From CAZMBI01 sp964564675 (GTDB lineage: Bacteria; Pseudomonadota; Alphaproteobacteria; Rickettsiales; UBA3002), in assembly GCA_964564675.1 (NCBI GenBank), contig CAZMBI010000002.1, positions 1 to 64,000 on the forward strand: a stretch of DNA of 64,000 nt, read 5' to 3'. Within the stretch, counting starts at the first letter, position 1, and the number at the start of each line of letters is the position of its first letter. The notes below the pieces were generated by a model. It saw only the letters and a list, made by a program, of their open reading frames with translations, was not told the origin of the DNA and did no database searches. Made by a program: the position numbers and the translations under genes. Below are positions 43,663 to 52,697 of the stretch, piece by piece.

Positions 43663-45525
43663 TTAGAAATAAAAATAAGAGAATATGCTGTAGGTCAACC
43701 AGATAATGATAATCAGCGGCGTACCGGCGCGCAGATAATCGGCGAATTTATAATGGCCCGGTCCCATTACCAGCAGGTTGGTCTGATAGCTGATGGGCGT
43801 GGCGATCGAGCAGCTGTTGCAGGCGAAAATCACCGCATAGATAAACATTTCGGGCGGCACCCCAAGCTGTTGCGCGGTGTTGACCGCAATCGGCGTAAAC
43901 AGCAGGGCGGTGGCGTTATTGCTCAGCACGTTGGTGATCATCGCCATTAACAGGAACAAAGCCGACATGATAAAGACCGGCTCGGCGCCCGCCATGGCGT
44001 CGATCAGCGTCTGCGCCAGAAAGGAGGCGCCCCCGGTTTGCTGCAGCGCCGTGCTCATGGCGAGTCCGGCGGCGACCATAAAGATAATCGGCACTTCGAT
44101 AGCGCGCATCGCCTGACGCACATTAAGGCAGCCCATCAGCACCACGATCAGCGCGCCGATAAACCCGCCGATATGAATGGGCACGAGATTGGTCGCCGAA
44201 GCCAGAATCACAGCGGCAAACACGGCATTCACCCGCAGCGCGTATTTGGGTGAGGGCAGATCCTCGGTGGCCCATTCCATCACCACCATATCGGGATTCT
44301 TGCGCAGGGCGCGCAGGCGCTCGCGCGCGCCCATAATCAGCAGCACGTCGCCGGCGGCCAGGCGGATGCCGGTCATGCGGGCGGTTATCATACGCGATTT
44401 ACGCTGAATCCCGAGCACGATTGCATGATAATTATGATGAAACCCGATCTGCTCGACGGTCTGGCCGATCAGTTTCGATCCCGGGGTGATGAGAATCTCG
44501 CACAGGGCGGACTCGCCGGCTTTTTGGTCTTTGCTGTCGGCTTCAACTTCCGAGGGCAGGGTGGAGGAGGTGCGAAACATGGTTTTGCCCTGATCCGACA
44601 GCAGCTTTTTAATCGCCTCGCGGGTGGCGACGACGACAATAATATCATCGCGCTCGATAGTGATATCCTGTTCAAAGGGGGCGAGATAGGCCTGCTCGCG
44701 GCGCTGAAGCATGCGGATGGTGACTTCTTCGCCGCCGAACAGCTTGGGGTCTTTGATCGATTTGCCGATCAGCGGGGAATTCTGGCGGATTTCCAGCTGG
44801 GCGACGAACTGCCGGCCGCCGCCGGTGAGTTCATCGGCAATGGGCGCCCGGTCGGGCAGCAGTCCGGGCAGTACAAACGCGACATAGAGCATGCCCACCG
44901 CCGCGATGATCAGGCCGGGGATGGTAAAGTCAAAAAAGCCGATGGGGTCGAGCCCCAGCGTGACCAGACCGCCGGAGACCAGCAGGTTGGTACTGCTGCC
45001 GATCAGCGTGATCACCCCGCCGAGAATGGCGGCATAAGACAGCGGAATCATCATGCGGCTGGCCGAAAGGTTGAGCGCCTGGGCGATGGCCAGCATAATC
45101 GGCATGAAAATGACCACCGTCGGCGTGTCATTGATGAAGCCGCTGACGGCGGCGACGATCACAAAGATGATAAACACCGCCACGCCCGGGGTGATCCGCG
45201 CGCTTTTGAGCACGATATTGCTCACCGTATTCAGCGAGCCGGTGCGCACGACCGCCTGGCCGAGCACCAGCAATGACAGTACCGCCAGCAGCGCCGGGTT
45301 GGAAAAGCCGTCAAACAAATCCTCTGACGTTATCCGGCGGGCGCCGCTTTCAGCTGACAGCGGGAAGAAATGAAACAAGCCCAGCAGCATGGCGATGATG
45401 CAGGAAGAGGTGACGATCACCGGCAGTTTTTCGGAGACATACAGATACACCGCCATCAGGATGACCGCGAATGTCGCCCACATATGCGGCGAGTCGGTAA
45501 CTTCCATCAGTGCGTTTAGCTCCAT
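43663..45525 (-). CDS. SLC13-family permease with two TrkA-C domains
   Basis: 620 aa: about five membrane segments, then two RCK_C/TrkA_C regulatory domains (about 220-300 and 315-400: ALCEILITPGSKLIGQTVEQIGF), then five or six more segments. NDTPTVVIFMPI and NNATALLFTPIAV are the twin SLC13/CitT-type ion-binding motifs. Likely a Na-coupled sulfate or di-/tricarboxylate importer. It lies between bioA and the orphan TRAP binding protein. Confidence 0.86.
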   Translation of the reverse strand: MELNALMEVTDSPHMWATFAVILMAVYLYVSEKLPVIVTSSCIIAMLLGLFHFFPLSAESGARRITSEDLFDGFSNPALLAVLSLLVLGQAVVRTGSLNTVSNIVLKSARITPGVAVFIIFVIVAAVSGFINDTPTVVIFMPIMLAIAQALNLSASRMMIPLSYAAILGGVITLIGSSTNLLVSGGLVTLGLDPIGFFDFTIPGLIIAAVGMLYVAFVLPGLLPDRAPIADELTGGGRQFVAQLEIRQNSPLIGKSIKDPKLFGGEEVTIRMLQRREQAYLAPFEQDITIERDDIIVVVATREAIKKLLSDQGKTMFRTSSTLPSEVEADSKDQKAGESALCEILITPGSKLIGQTVEQIGFHHNYHAIVLGIQRKSRMITARMTGIRLAAGDVLLIMGARERLRALRKNPDMVVMEWATEDLPSPKYALRVNAVFAAVILASATNLVPIHIGGFIGALIVVLMGCLNVRQAMRAIEVPIIFMVAAGLAMSTALQQTGGASFLAQTLIDAMAGAEPVFIMSALFLLMAMITNVLSNNATALLFTPIAVNTAQQLGVPPEMFIYAVIFACNSCSIATPISYQTNLLVMGPGHYKFADYLRAGTPLIIIIWLTYSIFSYFYF

Positions 45526-45604
45526 AGGTCTTCCAGACTCCGGTTTCTCCTTACTCCGTTAACCGCGCCGCGTTGACGCGCGCTCAGCCCGGGGAAATGG
45601 TGTT

Positions 45605-46876
45605 TTACTTGTCTTCCGCCCAGGCCTGCAAACCGTCGCGCATGGCGGTGATCAGTTGTTCCAGTTCGTCAGACGCGATGGTCAGCGGCGGCATAATATA
45701 GGCCAGCCGGTCAAACGGGCGCAACCAGACATCCTGCTTGACAAAGCACTCCCGCAGAAACCGGATGTCTGCGGGTTGTGCGTCGATCTCAAGCGCGCCG
45801 ATAGCGCCTTTGACCCGCAACTCCTTAACACCCGGCATGCCGGCGCACGGCGCCAATCCGTCGCGGAACCGGGCCTCGATACGCTCGACCCGCCCGGCAT
45901 AGTCGGCCTGTTCGAACAAATCAAGTGAGGCGTTGGCCGCCGCGCAGGCGATGGGATTGGCCATAAAAGTCGGCCCGTGCATCAGGGGGCTGGCCGTATC
46001 GTTTTGAAACGACTGGAAAACCGCCTCCGAGGCCAGCGTGGCGGCCAGCCCGATATGCCCGCCGGTTAAGGCCTTGCCTAGGCACAGGATATCGGGGGTG
46101 ATCCCGGCCTCGTCGCAGGCCAGGCGCATGCCGGTGCGGTAAAACCCGGTCATGATTTCATCGGCGATGAACAACACCTCGTGTTCGCGGCAGATGCGGC
46201 GGATTTCCGCCAGCACGTCGGGGCTGTGCGTCTGCATGCCGCCGGCGCCCTGCACCAGCGGTTCCATAATCAGCGCGGCGACGGTGGGGGCGATATCAGC
46301 GATGAGCGCCTCGCACTCGGCGATGCTATATTCATCGTTGGGCAGTGACAGCACATAATGTTTGGGCATCAGACCGTCGAACGCCTGATGCATGCCGCTG
46401 CGGTCGCCCACCGACATGGCGCCGAACGTATCGCCGTGATAGCCGTTCTCAAAACCGATAATCTTGGTTTTTCTGGGTTTGCCAAGATTGCGCCAGTGCT
46501 GCAGCACCATTTTCAACGCCACCTCCACGGCGGTGGAGCCGGCATCGGAAAAAAACACCCGCGGCAGGCCGGAAAGCGCGCTCAGGCGGGTGGCCAGCCG
46601 ATAGGCCGGCTCATGCGCCAGCCCGCCGAACATGACATGCGATAACGTGCCCGCCTGTTGCCGGATGGCTTCCACCAGATGCGGGTGCTGATAGCCGTGG
46701 CACACACTCCACCACGACGCCGTACCATCAAGCAGCTGGCGGCCGTCGGCCAGATGGATATAGCTGCCCTGCGCCCCGCTGACCGGCTGCGGCAAAGGGA
46801 CGTCGCGCATCTGGGTATAGGGCAGCCAGACATGCGGCCAGCCGGTGGAAAGCCAGGGAGGGGTAGGTGGCGTCAT
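45605..46876 (-). CDS. bioA: Adenosylmethionine-8-amino-7-oxononanoate transaminase
   Basis: 423 aa PLP enzyme making DAPA from KAPA and SAM. WLPYTQM near the start, GTASWWSVCHGYQHPHLVEA, YHGDTFGAMSVGDRSGMHQAF and the Lys motif LCLGKALTGGHIGLAATL identify it. It is the second gene after bioB on this strand, separated by a 150-bp hairpin element. Confidence 0.95.
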   Translation of the reverse strand: MTPPTPPWLSTGWPHVWLPYTQMRDVPLPQPVSGAQGSYIHLADGRQLLDGTASWWSVCHGYQHPHLVEAIRQQAGTLSHVMFGGLAHEPAYRLATRLSALSGLPRVFFSDAGSTAVEVALKMVLQHWRNLGKPRKTKIIGFENGYHGDTFGAMSVGDRSGMHQAFDGLMPKHYVLSLPNDEYSIAECEALIADIAPTVAALIMEPLVQGAGGMQTHSPDVLAEIRRICREHEVLFIADEIMTGFYRTGMRLACDEAGITPDILCLGKALTGGHIGLAATLASEAVFQSFQNDTASPLMHGPTFMANPIACAAANASLDLFEQADYAGRVERIEARFRDGLAPCAGMPGVKELRVKGAIGALEIDAQPADIRFLRECFVKQDVWLRPFDRLAYIMPPLTIASDELEQLITAMRDGLQAWAEDK

Positions 46877-46888
46877 GCCATACTCCTT

Positions 46889-47038
46889 GTCATCCCGGAA
46901 TTTTGGTCAGCAGACCAAAATGTCCGGGATCCAGAATAGCCACATGCCAGAAGGCATGTGGCGTCGCAAACCGTCTGCTGACGGTTTGCGCATGGATTCC
47001 CCTATGATTTTGCCTTCTGGCAAAATCCGGGGAATGAC
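46889..47038. repeat. 150-bp four-hairpin palindromic element between bioB and bioA
   Basis: Ends GTCATCCCGG and CCGGGGAATGAC form outer arms. Inside are four stems: TTTTGGTC-AGCA-GACCAAAA (46901-46920); GCCACATGCC-AGAA-GGCATGTGGC (46939-46962); CGCAAACCGT-CTGCTG-ACGGTTTGCG (46965-46990); GATTTTGCC-TTCT-GGCAAAATC (47006-47027). It fills nearly the whole intergenic gap and would be transcribed with the bio genes. Confidence 0.85.
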
Positions 47039-47049
47039 GAATTCTTTTT

Positions 47050-48045
47050 TTATGCGACATTTCGCCCCTCATCGCTTGCTATTTGCTCCTCAGACCGCAA
47101 ACCCAGCCGCGCCATCAGCGCCTCGTCGGCCTGCATTTGCGGGTTGGCGGTGGTCAGCAGCGTCTCGCCGTAAAAGATTGAATTAGCGCCGGCGAGAAAG
47201 CACAGCGCCTGCAACTCGTCGGACATCTGTTCGCGACCGGCCGAAAGCCGCACGTGACTGGCCGGCATCAGGATGCGCGCCACCGCAATCGTGCGCACGA
47301 AATCAAACGGATCGACGCTGGGGGCTTCAGCCATCGGGGTGCCTTTAACCGGCACCAGCATATTGATGGGCACGCTTTCCGGGTGCGGCGAGTGGCCGGC
47401 CAGCGTCACCAGCATATCGGCGCGATCGGTGAGCGATTCGCCCATGCCGACAATCCCGCCACAGCATACATGCATGCCGGCTTCGCGCACGCGCGCCAGC
47501 GTGTCGAGCCGTTCCTGATAGGTTCGGGTAGTGATAATCTGCGGGTAATAGGCTTCGGACGTATCCAGATTGTGGTTGTAATAATCGAGCCCGGCCTCCT
47601 TCAGCTGCGCCGCCTGCTCGCCGGTCAGCATGCCAAGCGTGGCGCAGGTTTCAAGCCCGAGGGCTTTCACCTCGCGGATGATCGCGGCCAGTTTGGGCAT
47701 ATCGCGCGCTTTGGGTTCGCGCCAGGCAGCGCCCATGCAAAAGCGTGAGGCTCCCGCCTGCTTGGCGCGTTTTGCGGCAGCGGTAACGGCTGCGGCATCC
47801 ATCAGCTTGTCGGCTTTCACTCCGGTGTCATAATGCGCACTTTGCGGGCAATAGGCGCAATCCTCGGCGCAGCCGCCGGTTTTAATGCTCAGCAACGTGC
47901 TGATTTGCACGGCGTTCGCATCGCCATACGCGCGGAAGGCATGCTGCGCCTGAAATATCAGGTCGTTAAAGGGCAGGGCGAACAGCGCGAGCGCTTCCTC
48001 GCGCGTCCAGTCATAACGCAAATCGGCGGATACTTGCCTCGTCAT
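47050..48045 (-). CDS. bioB: Biotin synthase
   Basis: 331 aa radical-SAM enzyme inserting sulfur into dethiobiotin. GGCAEDCAYCPQS carries the SAM-cluster Cys; YNHNLDTSEAYY and the [2Fe-2S] Arg region (RLSAGREQM) are intact. ATG 48045 (MTRQVSADL) has AAGGAG; an upstream ATG at 48084 lacks family residues. It is divergent from bioF across 66 bp, which must carry both promoters. Confidence 0.95.
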   Translation of the reverse strand: MTRQVSADLRYDWTREEALALFALPFNDLIFQAQHAFRAYGDANAVQISTLLSIKTGGCAEDCAYCPQSAHYDTGVKADKLMDAAAVTAAAKRAKQAGASRFCMGAAWREPKARDMPKLAAIIREVKALGLETCATLGMLTGEQAAQLKEAGLDYYNHNLDTSEAYYPQIITTRTYQERLDTLARVREAGMHVCCGGIVGMGESLTDRADMLVTLAGHSPHPESVPINMLVPVKGTPMAEAPSVDPFDFVRTIAVARILMPASHVRLSAGREQMSDELQALCFLAGANSIFYGETLLTTANPQMQADEALMARLGLRSEEQIASDEGRNVA

Positions 48046-48111
48046 GGGAACTCCTTTATTAATGTCTGCTGCGCTCACCAGCATGACAGACTATAACGCG
48101 AATCACACAAA

Positions 48112-49323
48112 ATGCCAGCGCTAGAGGACATCATACAGCAGCGATTGGCCGCGCTCAACGCACGGCATCTGCGGCGCGTGCCGCAACCCGCGGTGCGCGG
48201 GCCGGGTGCCCGCGTCAAACGCGCCGGGCGTGAGTTGGTCTCGTTCGGCTGTAACGATTATCTCGGGTTAAGCCGCCATCCCCGTGTGATCGCCGCCGCG
48301 CAGGATGCCACCGGGCGCTATGGCGCGGGAGCGGGAGCGTCGCGGCTGATTACCGGCGAACACCCACTGTATGCCGAGCTTGAGTCGCGGCTTGCGCGCT
48401 GGCATGAGGCACCGGCCGCTTGCGTGTTCGGCAGCGGCTATCTGGCCAATCTCGGAGCCATCACCGCGCTGATTGGGGGCGATGACCTGATTGTCGCCGA
48501 TAAGCTGGCGCATGCCTGTATGATTGACGGCGCGCGGCTTTCCGGGGCGCGTTTCCGGCGCTTTGCCCATAACGACACGGCGCATCTGGCGCGGCTGCTA
48601 GAGCGGGAACGCGCGTCGTATGCCAACTGCCTGATCGTCAGCGAAGCCGTATTCAGTATGGACGGCGACCGGGCGCCGGTGGCCGAACTGGCGGCGCTGG
48701 CCGAGCGTTATGATGCCTGGCTGCTGATCGACGCGGCGCATGATGTGCATGCGCCTGCAAGCGCTGCGCCGCGGCGGGAATGGGCGCAGGGCCATGTGCT
48801 CATTGGCACATTGTCCAAGGCGCTGGGCGCATATGGCGGGTATGTCTGCGGCTCGCAGGCCCTGATCGATTACCTCAAGACCAGCGCGCGGGCGCTGATG
48901 TTTACCACCGGCCTGCCGCCCGGCGTGCTGGCGGCGGCGGCCGAGGCCCTTGATATCCTCGCCGAATCACCGGCGTTATGCGCCCGGCCGCTCAGTCACG
49001 CCCGTCTGTTTACCCGTCGGCTGGGCATGCCCGAAGCGCACAGCGCGATTGTGCCGGTGATGATCGGCGAGGCGGCGGCGGCGCTTGCTTTATCCGAGGC
49101 GCTGGCTGCAGACGGGATACTCGCCAGCGCCATCCGCCCGCCGACCGTGCCGCCGGGTACGGCCCGCCTGCGCTTTGCCTTTTCCGCTGCGCATGCGCAG
49201 GCGGATATTCGCCGGGCGGCCGACGTGCTGGCTGCGCGGATGCCCGATGCTTTTGGCCCGCGCGCTGTGTCGCCGTCGCCTGCTCTCCGTGAGCGCCGTC
49301 CGCTTCCCGCGGGAGAAAGCTAG
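48112..49323 (+). CDS. bioF: 8-amino-7-oxononanoate synthase
   Basis: 403 aa PLP enzyme condensing pimeloyl-ACP with alanine. FGCNDYLGLSRHP, GAGASRLITGEHPLYAELE, DAAHDVHAP and the Lys motif GTLSKALGAYGGYV are clear. The last ~20 residues (SPSPALRERRPLPAGES) fall in a CCGTCGCCTGCTCTCC-type GC-rich stretch and look like repeat-derived extension. First of four rightward bio genes. Confidence 0.95.
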   Translation: MPALEDIIQQRLAALNARHLRRVPQPAVRGPGARVKRAGRELVSFGCNDYLGLSRHPRVIAAAQDATGRYGAGAGASRLITGEHPLYAELESRLARWHEAPAACVFGSGYLANLGAITALIGGDDLIVADKLAHACMIDGARLSGARFRRFAHNDTAHLARLLERERASYANCLIVSEAVFSMDGDRAPVAELAALAERYDAWLLIDAAHDVHAPASAAPRREWAQGHVLIGTLSKALGAYGGYVCGSQALIDYLKTSARALMFTTGLPPGVLAAAAEALDILAESPALCARPLSHARLFTRRLGMPEAHSAIVPVMIGEAAAALALSEALAADGILASAIRPPTVPPGTARLRFAFSAAHAQADIRRAADVLAARMPDAFGPRAVSPSPALRERRPLPAGES

Positions 49324-49346
49324 GATGAACACAGTATGAGCACTGT

Positions 49347-50027
49347 ATGAGCACCATTCTGACCTTCAGTGGCTGGACCCAGCCGGCCGATGCGCTGTCT
49401 GCCATCGCCCCCGGGGCGGACCATGTGGATTACGCCGACGCGCCGGATATCGACACGCTCGCCCGCCAGCTGGCCGGCGCGCCGTATGATGTGGTGATCG
49501 GCTGGTCGCTGGGCGGCATAATCGCGCGCGAGCTGCTGGCCAGCGGGGCGTTGCGCGCCCGCGCTCTGGTGAGTCTGGCCGCGCCCTATCAATTCGTGCG
49601 CGATGCGCGGGTGGCCCACGCCATGCCGGCGGCGACGTTTCACCAGTTTTATCATAATTACCGCGACGATACGCGGCGCACCGTCAGCCGCTTTCACGGG
49701 CTGGTGGCCAAAGGTGATCGCGAGCCCAAACGTGTTCTGCAGGCACTGACGCATCATCCCCGCGTGGCCGAGGTCGAGCGCTGGCTGCCATGGATGGATT
49801 TTCTACAGCGACACAGCGCCGAAAACCGCGATTACAGTCAGTTGCCGCCGAGCCTGATCGTCCACGGCAGTGAGGATGCGATCGTGCCGGCGGCGCAGTC
49901 GCACCTGCTGCGTGAGGTGCTGCCGCAGGCCCGCCACCGCCTGTGGGAAGGGGCGTCGCACGCACTGCATTTGCACAATCCGGCGCGCCTGCAACGCGAG
50001 ATCGGGGCGTTTGTCGATGCCTGCTAA
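49347..50027 (+). CDS. bioH: Alpha/beta hydrolase, BioH-like pimeloyl-ACP methyl ester esterase
   Basis: 226 aa. Nucleophile Ser54 in GWSLGG, Asp in IVHGSEDAIVP, His in EGASHALHLHNP; a small lid lies between. Its place between bioF and bioC argues that it removes the methyl group added by BioC. It could equally be a BioG- or BioK-type functional substitute, since the family label from sequence alone is loose. It overlaps bioC by 11 bp. Confidence 0.8.
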   Translation: MSTILTFSGWTQPADALSAIAPGADHVDYADAPDIDTLARQLAGAPYDVVIGWSLGGIIARELLASGALRARALVSLAAPYQFVRDARVAHAMPAATFHQFYHNYRDDTRRTVSRFHGLVAKGDREPKRVLQALTHHPRVAEVERWLPWMDFLQRHSAENRDYSQLPPSLIVHGSEDAIVPAAQSHLLREVLPQARHRLWEGASHALHLHNPARLQREIGAFVDAC

Positions 50028-50775
50028 CCCCGTTGCCCATGCCTTTGACCGCGCCGCCAGCGGGTATGACAGCCATGCCAGGCTGCAGCGACTGGTATTA
50101 CAGCGCTTGCTGGACCGCCTGCTGTATGCCGGGCGTCTCGGTCGCGAGGTGCTCGATGCCGGCTGCGGGACGGGCTATCTAGGCCGCGCCGCAGCCGCGC
50201 GCGGGCTAAACTGGCGCATCACGCCGCTGGATGTCGCCCACGGCATGTGCCGGCAGGCGGCCGCCTCCGGGGCGGCGCCGGTGCAGGCGCGCATGGAGCA
50301 GTTGCCCTTCGCCGACAGTACGTTCGACGTGGTGTTCTCCTCGCTGGCCGTGCAGTGGCTGGCCGGGCCCGCCACCTTCATGCGTGAGGCGGCGCGCGTG
50401 TTGCGCCCCGGCGGAGTGCTGGCGGTGGCTACCCTGGTGGACGGCACGCTCGAAGAACTGCGCGCCGCCTTTGCCGAGGTCGATCATTACAGCCATATGC
50501 TGGCCTTTCAACCCGCGCCGGCCCTGCTGGAAACGCTTGACGCGGCGGGGTTGACTTTGCTTGATACGCAGCAGGACACGCAACAGGAACGGTTTGCCGA
50601 TCTGCGCGCACTCAGCGAGCGGCTGCGCGGGCTGGGCGCGAACGGCAAGACGGGTAATACACGCCGCAGCCTGATGACGCCGCGGCAGTTCGCCCGGGCC
50701 GAGGCCGCTTACCGCCGGCGTTATGGCGGCATCACCGCCAGTTGGAGGATCGCTTATGTCACCGCCCGCAGCTAA
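50017..50775 (+). CDS. bioC: Malonyl-ACP O-methyltransferase
   Basis: 252 aa SAM methyltransferase that starts pimelate synthesis by methylating malonyl-ACP. AFDRAASGYDSHARLQ at the N-terminus and the SAM motif VLDAGCGTGYLGR are typical. ATG 50017 lies inside the end of the upstream gene; no family sequence precedes it. bioD begins inside its 3' end (20-bp overlap). Confidence 0.9.
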   Translation: MPANPVAHAFDRAASGYDSHARLQRLVLQRLLDRLLYAGRLGREVLDAGCGTGYLGRAAAARGLNWRITPLDVAHGMCRQAAASGAAPVQARMEQLPFADSTFDVVFSSLAVQWLAGPATFMREAARVLRPGGVLAVATLVDGTLEELRAAFAEVDHYSHMLAFQPAPALLETLDAAGLTLLDTQQDTQQERFADLRALSERLRGLGANGKTGNTRRSLMTPRQFARAEAAYRRRYGGITASWRIAYVTARS

Positions 50776-51442
50776 CGGCTATTTTATCACCGGGATCGGT
50801 ACCGGCGTCGGCAAGACGCTGATTACCGCCGCCATGGCCGCCCAGCTACGGCAGGCGGGGCAACCGGTACAGGCGCTGAAGCCGGTTATCTCCGGCTATG
50901 AGGCGGGCGACCCCTACTCGGATACAGCCATTCTGGCGCATAGCGCCGGCGTCAGTGAGCACGAGCGGGTCTCGCCCTGGCGCTTTGCGGCGCCGCTTTC
51001 TCCGCATCTGGCCGCCGCAAAGGAGGATCGGGAAGTGGATGATCAGGCGCTGATTGAATGGTGCCAGGCGCGCTGCGAAACCGATACCACCACCCTGATC
51101 GAAGGGGTCGGCGGGCTGATGGTGCCGCTGAACGAGTGCTATATGGTGATCGACTGGATCAAGGCGCTCAACCTGCCGGTGATTATGGTCGGCGCGTCGT
51201 ATCTTGGTGCCATCAACCACACGCTGCTCAGTCTGGAGGCGTTGCGCCAGCGCCGCATCTCGGTGCGCGCGGTGCTGGTTTCGCAAAGCGCCCCGGCGGA
51301 GGATGCGGGGCTGGAAGATACCTGCCACAGCATCCGCCTGTTCACCGCCGCGCCGGTGATTCCCGTGCCGCGGGTGGCGGAGGCGCTTAGCGCTTGGAAA
51401 GAACTGCCCAACCTGCTATCGCTTATAGCCGATGGATTTTGA
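50756..51442 (+). CDS. bioD: Dethiobiotin synthetase
   Basis: 228 aa ATPase closing the ureido ring of dethiobiotin from DAPA and CO2. P-loop GIGTGVGKTLIT, ALKPVISGY, and EGVGGLMVPL are present. ATG 50756 has GGAGG. It ends 11 bp inside the RDD-protein gene, so the operon may extend to it. Confidence 0.94.
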   Translation: MSPPAANGYFITGIGTGVGKTLITAAMAAQLRQAGQPVQALKPVISGYEAGDPYSDTAILAHSAGVSEHERVSPWRFAAPLSPHLAAAKEDREVDDQALIEWCQARCETDTTTLIEGVGGLMVPLNECYMVIDWIKALNLPVIMVGASYLGAINHTLLSLEALRQRRISVRAVLVSQSAPAEDAGLEDTCHSIRLFTAAPVIPVPRVAEALSAWKELPNLLSLIADGF

Positions 51443-52100
51443 GAAGTTACCGGATCGGATTGCCCGCTTCGCCTATCGTCTGATGGGGGTGAAACCCAAA
51501 GCCGATCCGCGGAAATCCGAAACGCCGCTATTTGCCACGTTTCACGACCGGTTGTTCGCCAGCGGCATTGATGTGGCCCTGATTTTTCTGCTGTTTGGCG
51601 ACCTGTTTCGCTGGATCTCGGCCACGGTCTATCAAGGCGCCGATCAGGCCGCATTTGCCCCGTTGCCCATCGAGTTGCGCCGGGCACCGGTTGAGGAGCA
51701 AACCCGCGCCATTGTGAATCAGTTGTTTGAATCGGGCTTTTTTGAGTTGTGGCTGCTGAATTCCTTCATTCAATCGCTGGTCATGGCCCTCGTGCTGGTG
51801 CCCGTCTGGTGGCAGTTTCACCAGACGCCGGGTAAATGGATTATCGGCTTGCGCCTGGCCGGTAAGGATGGCGAGGGCACGCCCGTCCTGCGTCAGTATA
51901 TTCGGCGTTATCTGGGGTTTTATATTTCCTTGCCGGTATTGATGGTCGGCTTTGCGGCACTGGCGTTCGATAAAAAAAAACGCGCCTGGCATGATCATAT
52001 CGCCGGCACCACGGTGATTTACAGTAAAGAGGGCAGTATCTTCCGCCGCGGGTGGGACTGGCTGAAAGCCTTCGTCAAAAACCGCTACGGAAAACACTAG
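51432..52100 (+). CDS. RDD-family membrane protein
   Basis: 222 aa: about four membrane segments. The RDD signature is present as HDRLFASGIDVALIF (Arg-Asp) and the TPGKWIIGLRL motif mid-protein; KKRAWHDHIAGTTVIY is typical of the family end. RDD proteins are implicated in ion transport in a few cases. It overlaps bioD, but no biotin role is evident. Confidence 0.82.
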   Translation: MDFEKLPDRIARFAYRLMGVKPKADPRKSETPLFATFHDRLFASGIDVALIFLLFGDLFRWISATVYQGADQAAFAPLPIELRRAPVEEQTRAIVNQLFESGFFELWLLNSFIQSLVMALVLVPVWWQFHQTPGKWIIGLRLAGKDGEGTPVLRQYIRRYLGFYISLPVLMVGFAALAFDKKKRAWHDHIAGTTVIYSKEGSIFRRGWDWLKAFVKNRYGKH

Positions 52101-52188
52101 CCCGCGCTCGGCCATGGCGGTGCCGCAATTGCTAATGCGGTGGCGAAACAGATACTGAGCCGCAATTGTAGTGACAGGCAAGCGCCGG

Positions 52189-52686
52189 TCAGGCCAGTAC
52201 TTCCATCTGCTTGTCGGTCAGGTTGCCAGGCACCAGCATCATCGGGATGAGCAATTTTTCACCGGCCTGGTTGGTCAGGGACTGAATGACGCGCTTGCCG
52301 CTTTTGCTGCCCGGGGTCACGCCGAGCACCAGCATATTGGCGTCGTAATCCTCAAGCGTCTGGGCGATGATCTCCTCGGCCGGGCTGCCCCGACGAATCC
52401 ACAGACTGGGATATACGCCGGATAATTCATAGGCTTCCGCCGCCAGCTCCTGCAGCAGGTTTTCGGCCTCGGCGCGCTGTTCCTTTTCGATTTTACTGGC
52501 CACCGCGCCGATCGTCTGGATATCCACCGGCACGATCACATGCAGCATATCAATCAATATGCCGCGGCGGGCCGCCTTGATGCAGGCAAAGCGCAGGGCA
52601 ATCCGCGAGACCTCGGTATTATCCACGCAGACCAGATATTTCGAGGGCTGGATATCGGTGCTGTCGTTGCCTTGTTCGTCCGTCAT
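52189..52686 (-). CDS. Universal stress protein (UspA domain)
   Basis: 165 aa. The UspA fold is shown by YLVCVDNTEVSRIALRFAC, IDMLHVI and the nucleotide-loop-like LGVTPGSKSGKRVIQSL-GEKLLIPMMLVPG. ATG 52686 suits AGGAG spacing better than 52692 or 52731. Together with the upstream TIGR02186 and TSUP genes it may form one unit; their 3'/5' ends meet within 12 bp. Confidence 0.85.
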   Translation of the reverse strand: MTDEQGNDSTDIQPSKYLVCVDNTEVSRIALRFACIKAARRGILIDMLHVIVPVDIQTIGAVASKIEKEQRAEAENLLQELAAEAYELSGVYPSLWIRRGSPAEEIIAQTLEDYDANMLVLGVTPGSKSGKRVIQSLTNQAGEKLLIPMMLVPGNLTDKQMEVLA

Positions 52687-52697
52687 ACACATCACTC

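Noticed and set aside
48045..48112. BioR/BirA operator in the bioB-bioF gap
   Set aside because: Only weak partial dyads (GTCTG...CAGAC) are present and neither known consensus is matched well enough.
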